DNA of 18,567 nt from Candidatus Brocadiia bacterium (GTDB taxonomy: Bacteria; Planctomycetota; MHYJ01; WSZJ01): the NCBI GenBank assembly GCA_013360825.1, contig JABWAY010000037.1, positions 1-18,567 on the forward strand, read 5' to 3'. Positions within the stretch are counted from its first letter, which is position 1, and each line of letters starts with the position of its first letter. A model generated the notes under the pieces. It searched no databases, was not told the DNA's origin, and saw only the letters and a program-made list of their open reading frames with translations. Of this stretch, positions 14,659 through 18,567 are shown piece after piece. The position numbers and the translations under genes are program-made.

Positions 14659-15869
14659 GCCGCGCCGCATTCCGCTACGACGGCCCGGGCCCGGAGCTGG
14701 CCCGTCGCCAGATCCTGGGGGTTCCGGTGGGCGCATTCCACGCCGCGGCGCTCCGGGCCGCGGGCGGGGCGGACCCTGCGGGCGCCGCGTGGGAGATCCT
14801 GCTCGGCAACCGCCTGCTGTTCGACGCGGGAGGGCTGAGCCTCCTCGAGGGAGCGCTCCGCGGCCTCCCCGACCGGACCGGACGGGTGGAGTTCCTCCTC
14901 GTCCCCGATCCCGTCGCCGCGCGCGACTTTTACGGTCTCCAGTCCGGCCTCCGCCCCGACGGGACGGTCCGGTTGCCCGTCGAGGCGCGCCGCCGGGGGG
15001 CGTCCGCGGATTCGCCGCTGGAGACGGTTCGCCTCGTTCTCCCCTCATCGCTCACGCCGATTCCCTTCCCGCGCTCCCTCGCCGAGCCGACCGAGACCTC
15101 CGTCCCCCACGCGCTCCTCCTCTCCCGCGACGGCGACTTCGACCTCCTTTTCGCCAGCCAGATCGCGTGGCCCGCGGAACTCCGCCGCCTCGTCCCGCGC
15201 AGCCCGGGGGCGCTTCTCCGCTCGCTGTTCCGCCGCGAGCCGCGCGACCGGGGGCTTCGGGCTGCGACCGCGTGGCGCGAGATCGACCGGACTGCCGAGA
15301 TTCACCCGACCGCGGTGATCGAGGGTTCGCGGATCGGCCCCGGGGTCCGGGTCGGCGCGCACTGCACGGTCCGGTTCAGCACGCTGGCCGCCGATGTCCG
15401 GCTGCACGACGGCGCCAAGGTCGAGTTCTCGAGCGTGGGGCGGGGATCCTGGCTGATGCACGACCTGGTGCTGTTCCGGTGCCACGTGGAGGAGGAGGTT
15501 TTCCTGATCCACGGGCCGTACCAGTTTTCGAGTTTTCACACGCGGAGCGCGGCGTTCGCGACGATCCTGATGGACTGGCTGCCGCACGGCGGGGCGTTCC
15601 GGGTCATGACGGACGCGGGGCTGCGCGAGTACCGGGGACGGTTTCTCGGGTCGGTCTACCGGGAGGGAGCGCGGACGCTCGGCGGGGCGCTCCTGGCGCC
15701 CGGGCGGATCGTTCCCGAAAACACCTGGCTCGCGGGCGACCCGGACCAGGTCCACCGCCGGATCGATCCGGGGCTTCCGCAGGAAAGTCCCGTCCCTCCC
15801 GGGCGAAAGGACGCCGCCGCCGGCGCACCCGCCCCTTCCGTCCGTCCACTCTCATCCCAGATTCCCTGA
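14655..15869 (+). CDS. Left-handed beta-helix (hexapeptide repeat) protein, acyltransferase-like
   Basis: A 404-residue protein starting at GTG 14655, overlapping the Lgt-like stop by GTGA. The first 210 or so residues are an alpha/beta region I cannot assign; it resembles the N-terminal part of nucleotidyltransferase/LbH fusions only in length. From about residue 214 a hexapeptide repeat begins (AEIHPTAVIEGSRIGPG, VRVGAHCTV, ADVRLHDGAKVEF) and resumes near the end (GALLAPGRIVPENTWLAGDP), broken by an insert of about 100 residues containing MHDLVLFRCHVEEEVF and FSSFHTRS. This layout is that of LbH acyl- or nucleotidyl-transferases. The last 35 residues are Pro/Ala-rich. In this operon a role in acylation or headgroup assembly is plausible but unproven. 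Confidence 0.75.
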   Translation: MSRAAFRYDGPGPELARRQILGVPVGAFHAAALRAAGGADPAGAAWEILLGNRLLFDAGGLSLLEGALRGLPDRTGRVEFLLVPDPVAARDFYGLQSGLRPDGTVRLPVEARRRGASADSPLETVRLVLPSSLTPIPFPRSLAEPTETSVPHALLLSRDGDFDLLFASQIAWPAELRRLVPRSPGALLRSLFRREPRDRGLRAATAWREIDRTAEIHPTAVIEGSRIGPGVRVGAHCTVRFSTLAADVRLHDGAKVEFSSVGRGSWLMHDLVLFRCHVEEEVFLIHGPYQFSSFHTRSAAFATILMDWLPHGGAFRVMTDAGLREYRGRFLGSVYREGARTLGGALLAPGRIVPENTWLAGDPDQVHRRIDPGLPQESPVPPGRKDAAAGAPAPSVRPLSSQIP

Positions 15870-15881
15870 ACCGGAGACGAC

Positions 15882-16508
15882 ATGGCCAACGAGACCGTCT
15901 GGAAGGCCGCGCTGCAGGTGGAGGAGTGGGCGGGCGAAGTGCGTGTCAACGCGATCCGCGTCCTCGCGATCGTCGCGTTCTACGCGCAGCACCTCGTGAA
16001 CATTTACATCGTCAAGGAGCCGCTCGGCCCGGCGTATCACCTGGCGATCACGGCAATCGCGCTCGGCTGGGTCGCGACCGCGGTGACCCTCCACCTCGCG
16101 CTCGGACGGCGGTATCGCCCGGCCTGGCTGCCGTACGCGGTGGTCTCGGCGGACCTCCTTCTGGTCACGCTCCTGCTCATGGTCAGCGACGGCCCGCAGA
16201 GCGCGCTTCTCGTGCTCCTGCTGCTCGTCGTCGCGACGACCGCCGTCCGGCTCAACCTGGCACTGGTCCGCACGGCGACGGCCCTGGCGGCCTTCGCGTA
16301 CGGCGCTGTCCTCGTCCACGCCTATGAGTTCCGCCCGGAGTGGGTCGTCCCCCGGCGGCAGCAGGTGATCTTCACCCTCGCCCTGGGCTGCGCCGGGCTG
16401 CTCGCAGGGCAGTCCGTCCGGCGCGCCCGCCGGCTGGCCGCGGACTACCACGACCGGATCGTCTTCCTCGCCGCCCAACCCGGCGCCCCCGAGGGAGGCC
16501 GCTCGTGA
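15882..16508 (+). CDS. Multi-pass membrane protein resembling a cyclase sensory N-terminus
   Basis: A 208-residue protein, ATG 15882, with GGAG just upstream and a 12-base gap after the LbH gene, the only non-overlapping join in the operon. It has about six hydrophobic helices (AIRVLAIVAFYAQHLVNIY; HLAITAIALGWVATAVTL; LPYAVVSADLLLVTLLLMV; ALLVLLLLVVATTAVRL; ATALAAFAYGAVLVHAY; VIFTLALGCAGLLAG) and a short basic cytoplasmic tail. The layout resembles the membrane sensor modules found before nucleotide-cyclase domains, but no catalytic domain follows. The next gene, a zinc-ribbon membrane protein, overlaps it by GTGA, so the two may form a complex. Function unknown. Confidence 0.75.
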   Translation: MANETVWKAALQVEEWAGEVRVNAIRVLAIVAFYAQHLVNIYIVKEPLGPAYHLAITAIALGWVATAVTLHLALGRRYRPAWLPYAVVSADLLLVTLLLMVSDGPQSALLVLLLLVVATTAVRLNLALVRTATALAAFAYGAVLVHAYEFRPEWVVPRRQQVIFTLALGCAGLLAGQSVRRARRLAADYHDRIVFLAAQPGAPEGGRS

Positions 16509-16957
16509 ACCTCTGCCGCTGCACGAACTGCGGATCCTGGTTCGACCTTCAGCGGTTCCCGCGCTGCCCCGTCTGCGGAACCGACTCGATCCCGATGGCG
16601 ATGCCCAGAGGGGCCGCCGGCAGTCCCACCTACGGGGAAGCGGAGCGCGAAGCCGAGCGGGATCGCAGCCTCTCGCGCTGGATGCTGCTCCTCGGCGTCT
16701 TCCTCGGTCTTGCCGGCCCGCTCGCCCTGGTCCGGGCGGACACCTCGCTCACGCTCCCGATGTTCTTCATGATGTTCCTGATGCTGGCCGTCGTCACCGT
16801 CTTCGGACTGAGCGGGAACCCGAAGACCGACTCGATCCGGTACGCGGCGGGGCAGGTCGCCCGCAGCGCCCTGCTCACGATCGCCATCGCGATCGCCGTC
16901 GCCTGCCTTGCCGGCGGGGTCGCGCTGGTGCTGCTGTTCGTGGCGTGCGTGGCCTGA
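16505..16957 (+). CDS. Zinc-ribbon membrane protein, unknown function
   Basis: A 150-residue protein, GTG 16505, with GGGAGG 6 bases before it and a GTGA overlap with the previous gene. The N-terminus is a short zinc ribbon with two CxxC knuckles (Cys6/Cys9 and Cys21/Cys24). A charged linker (GEAEREAERDRS) leads to three hydrophobic segments near residues 58-75, 83-101 and 122-150. The ribbon should lie in the cytoplasm. Such proteins are common in planctomycetes but have no defined role. It is the last gene of the operon and ends 13 bases from the convergent GH5-like gene; I see no strong terminator hairpin in that gap. Confidence 0.75.
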   Translation: MNLCRCTNCGSWFDLQRFPRCPVCGTDSIPMAMPRGAAGSPTYGEAEREAERDRSLSRWMLLLGVFLGLAGPLALVRADTSLTLPMFFMMFLMLAVVTVFGLSGNPKTDSIRYAAGQVARSALLTIAIAIAVACLAGGVALVLLFVACVA

Positions 16958-16970
16958 GCGCGGGCGGCCC

Positions 16971-18062
16971 CTACGGTTTCTCCGGCGCCCGGTTCTCGAT
17001 CCCGCGGCGGAACCGCGCGATCCACCCCGCCATCATCGCCCCGGGGATGGTTCCGTCCGCCCGGCACTCGGCTTCCGTGGCCCCCCAGTAGAACGAGATC
17101 CAGCCGCAGGCGGTCGCGCGCGACCGCTGGAGAAACTCCTCGAACTCTTCGGGGCCGCAGCGAAGCGGGAATGTCTCCTCGATCACGACGGGCTTTCCGA
17201 CCGAGAACCCTTCGAGCGTCCGGATCGCCTCCCCGACCTTTCCCTGGACGGGGTAGATGTGGACGGAGAGGAAGTCCAGCCCCGCGGCGACGCGGTCGGG
17301 AGGGAAGCCGGAGGTCAGCGCGTTCGGCCGGTCGAGGGACCAGTCCACCAGCCCGACCGTGACGAGGCGCCCCGGGTCGCAGCGCCGGACGACTCCCGCG
17401 AGCCGGGCGATCCAGGCCTCCGCCACCTGCGGCCGCGTCCGGCCCGCCGTCTCCCGGGTCACGAACTGCACGAAACACTTTCCGCCGAACTCCGGCCCGA
17501 GCCACCCGGGCTGGATTCCCTGCTCCCCCGGAACGACGGGCTCGTTCATGAGGTCGTAGCAGAAGACCGCCGGGCTTCGCGAGCAGGCCGTCGCCACGGC
17601 TTCCCAGAACTTTTCCTGCGCCGCCCACCGCGCCGATTCGTCCATCGCGTCGTACCACGCGGGGACATCCTTCCGGTGGTAGCAGCCGAGCCCGGTGATG
17701 TTCAGGCGAAGGCCCGTCCGCTCCGCCATCTCGCAGAGCCGCATCAGGCGCGACAGCCGTTCCCCGTCGGGCTCCGTCGCGGACTTCATGAAGCTCCCGA
17801 ACTGCAGGTGCACGCGGACGACATTCGCCCCGAGCGCTTTCATCTCGCGGAAATCCTCCGCGACCGTTTCCCACTCGTCGTCCCAGTACTCCTCGATCAG
17901 GCGCCCCGAGCGGTCGTGGTCGTAGTTGACCCCCCAGGGAACAAACGCTTCCTCCGTATCCCCGAGCACGAATCCCCGTCCGTCCTCCGAAACCGCCACC
18001 CGCTCCATCGACGGCGCGCAGGCCGTGAGAAGCAGCGGCAACACCCAGAGCAGTCGTGTCAT
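16971..18062 (-). CDS. GH5-like glycoside hydrolase lipoprotein
   Basis: A 363-residue protein. ATG 18062 is chosen over an upstream in-frame start because it gives a lipoprotein signal (MTRLLWVLPLLLTAC, LTA|C lipobox, Cys15) and overlaps the upstream GGDEF stop by ATGA. It has GH5-type (clan A) marks in order: FVPWGVNY, GANVVRVHLQ, YDLMNEPV with the acid/base Glu, LSVHIYP, and PVVIEETFP with the nucleophile Glu. WISFYWGA supplies the aromatic subsite near the end. GH5 enzymes cleave beta-glucans, mannans and related polysaccharides with retention. The substrate cannot be set from sequence. The protein should be anchored in a membrane and face the periplasm or outside. Both catalytic Glu residues are present, so it is probably active. 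Confidence 0.85.
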   Translation of the reverse strand: MTRLLWVLPLLLTACAPSMERVAVSEDGRGFVLGDTEEAFVPWGVNYDHDRSGRLIEEYWDDEWETVAEDFREMKALGANVVRVHLQFGSFMKSATEPDGERLSRLMRLCEMAERTGLRLNITGLGCYHRKDVPAWYDAMDESARWAAQEKFWEAVATACSRSPAVFCYDLMNEPVVPGEQGIQPGWLGPEFGGKCFVQFVTRETAGRTRPQVAEAWIARLAGVVRRCDPGRLVTVGLVDWSLDRPNALTSGFPPDRVAAGLDFLSVHIYPVQGKVGEAIRTLEGFSVGKPVVIEETFPLRCGPEEFEEFLQRSRATACGWISFYWGATEAECRADGTIPGAMMAGWIARFRRGIENRAPEKP

Positions 18063-18567
18063 TGCGCCGCCCTCATCCGGTTCCGCTCCGTCGCCGCCGC
18101 AGCCAGCGCCGCCTCGACCGCCCCCAGGAACGCCGCGGCGTCCGCGACCGGGGCGGGGAAGGCGCCGACGCCGATCGAGACCGTGATCCGTCCCCCCGGC
18201 ATCTCGGCACGGTTGGGAAGGGGGGAATTCGCGACCATGGAGCGGATCCACTCGGCGATCTCCGCGCCTTTGTCCATATCCGTCTCCGGCATCAGGATCG
18301 CCAGCCTCCCCGGGGCGAACCGGACCAGAAGGTCGGTGTCGCGCACCTGGGCGGTGAAGAGTTTCGCGATCGCCTGCAGCAGCCCTTCCGCGGCCTGCCT
18401 CCCGAACGACGACTCGTACCGGTCGAAGTAGTCGATCTCCGCGACGGCGAGCGCGATCGGCCGCTCCGTGCGCCGCGCGCGCTTGAGCTCCCGCCCGATG
18501 ACGTCGTCGAACAGGCGGCGGGACGCCAGTCCCGTGGCCGCGTCGACGGTGGCGGCCGCTTCGGCGC
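18059..18567 (-). CDS. GGDEF-domain protein with degenerate signature, 5' end outside the window
   Basis: The minus-strand frame is open from the window edge (in frame from 18565) to TGA 18061-18059, so only about 168 C-terminal residues are visible. They form most of a GGDEF domain: DAATGLASRRLFDDVI (normally D.LTGL.NRR.F), RPIALAVAEIDYFD, then RFAPGRLAIL where R.GGDEFA.. is expected, then TVSIGVGAF and ERNRM. The Gly-Gly-Asp/Glu-Glu core is replaced by APGRL, and the conserved (H)Fk.(I)ND segment is altered too. Diguanylate cyclase activity is therefore unlikely; binding of GTP or c-di-GMP is possible. It overlaps the GH5-like lipoprotein gene by ATGA, implying coupled translation. Confidence 0.8.
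   Translation of the reverse strand, partial: AEAAATVDAATGLASRRLFDDVIGRELKRARRTERPIALAVAEIDYFDRYESSFGRQAAEGLLQAIAKLFTAQVRDTDLLVRFAPGRLAILMPETDMDKGAEIAEWIRSMVANSPLPNRAEMPGGRITVSIGVGAFPAPVADAAAFLGAVEAALAAAATERNRMRAAQ

Noticed and set aside
18063..18251. Longer start for the GH5-like protein
   Set aside because: The added residues are the GGDEF gene read in another frame; the lipobox signal starts at ATG 18062.

Overview
The window is GC-rich, gene-dense bacterial DNA, probably from a Planctomycetota or other PVC-type genome, perhaps a metagenome assembly. The main clue is a Hanks-type Ser/Thr kinase with the planctomycete-style layout: GxGGMGVV loop, HRDIKPAN, MSPEQ, and a GESIEARP-like tail after the kinase domain. 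Bicupins, Lgt-like paralogues and prepilin proteins with large inserts fit that group but do not prove it. I see no rRNA, tRNA, CRISPR array or transposase. No gene-free stretch exceeds 300 bases; the two longest gaps are divergent promoter regions at 787-984 and 10416-10575.

Region 1 (1-7490) is a pilin/pseudopilin-type export island. It holds a partial secreted protein with a TTG start on the minus strand. Divergent from it are a PilV/GspI-like prepilin, a small secreted protein with a hydrophobic C-terminus, a 1,076-residue PilX/GspK-like protein with a beta-rich C-terminal domain, and a PilW/GspJ-like prepilin that overlaps it by a TTGA. A receiver fused to an RsbW-type HATPase and a 51-residue membrane protein follow. 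No assembly ATPase, inner-membrane platform protein, secretin or prepilin peptidase is present, so those must be encoded elsewhere.

Region 2 (7519-9421) holds nusB, a divergent signal-peptide protein with a redoxin-like segment, and the Ser/Thr kinase. The last two face each other and each runs into the antisense of the other at about 8456-8475. Neither has a natural end. I read this as a chimeric junction: an assembly join, or a real rearrangement that cut both genes.

Region 3 (9477-16957) starts with a bicupin gene on the minus strand. Divergent from it is a tightly packed seven-gene plus-strand operon: AmrS-like radical SAM enzyme, Cys/Met-family PLP enzyme, three-His-box membrane desaturase, Lgt-like protein, left-handed beta-helix protein, multi-pass membrane protein and zinc-ribbon membrane protein. 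Five of the six joins are 4-base ATGA/GTGA overlaps. The gene mix suggests an envelope or lipid modification pathway that I do not recognise.

Region 4 (16971-18567, minus strand) has a diguanylate-cyclase-like GGDEF domain with a degenerate signature, cut by the window edge, which overlaps by ATGA a GH5-like glycosidase lipoprotein.

A repeated regulatory pattern is visible. Several starts lie only 6-11 bases after a TANNNT -10 box (TACAAT, TACGCT, TATACT, TAATCT, TAGCCT), sometimes with a recognisable -35 box, and usually without a Shine-Dalgarno sequence. This predicts leaderless mRNAs for the first genes of transcription units, while internal operon genes use translational coupling.
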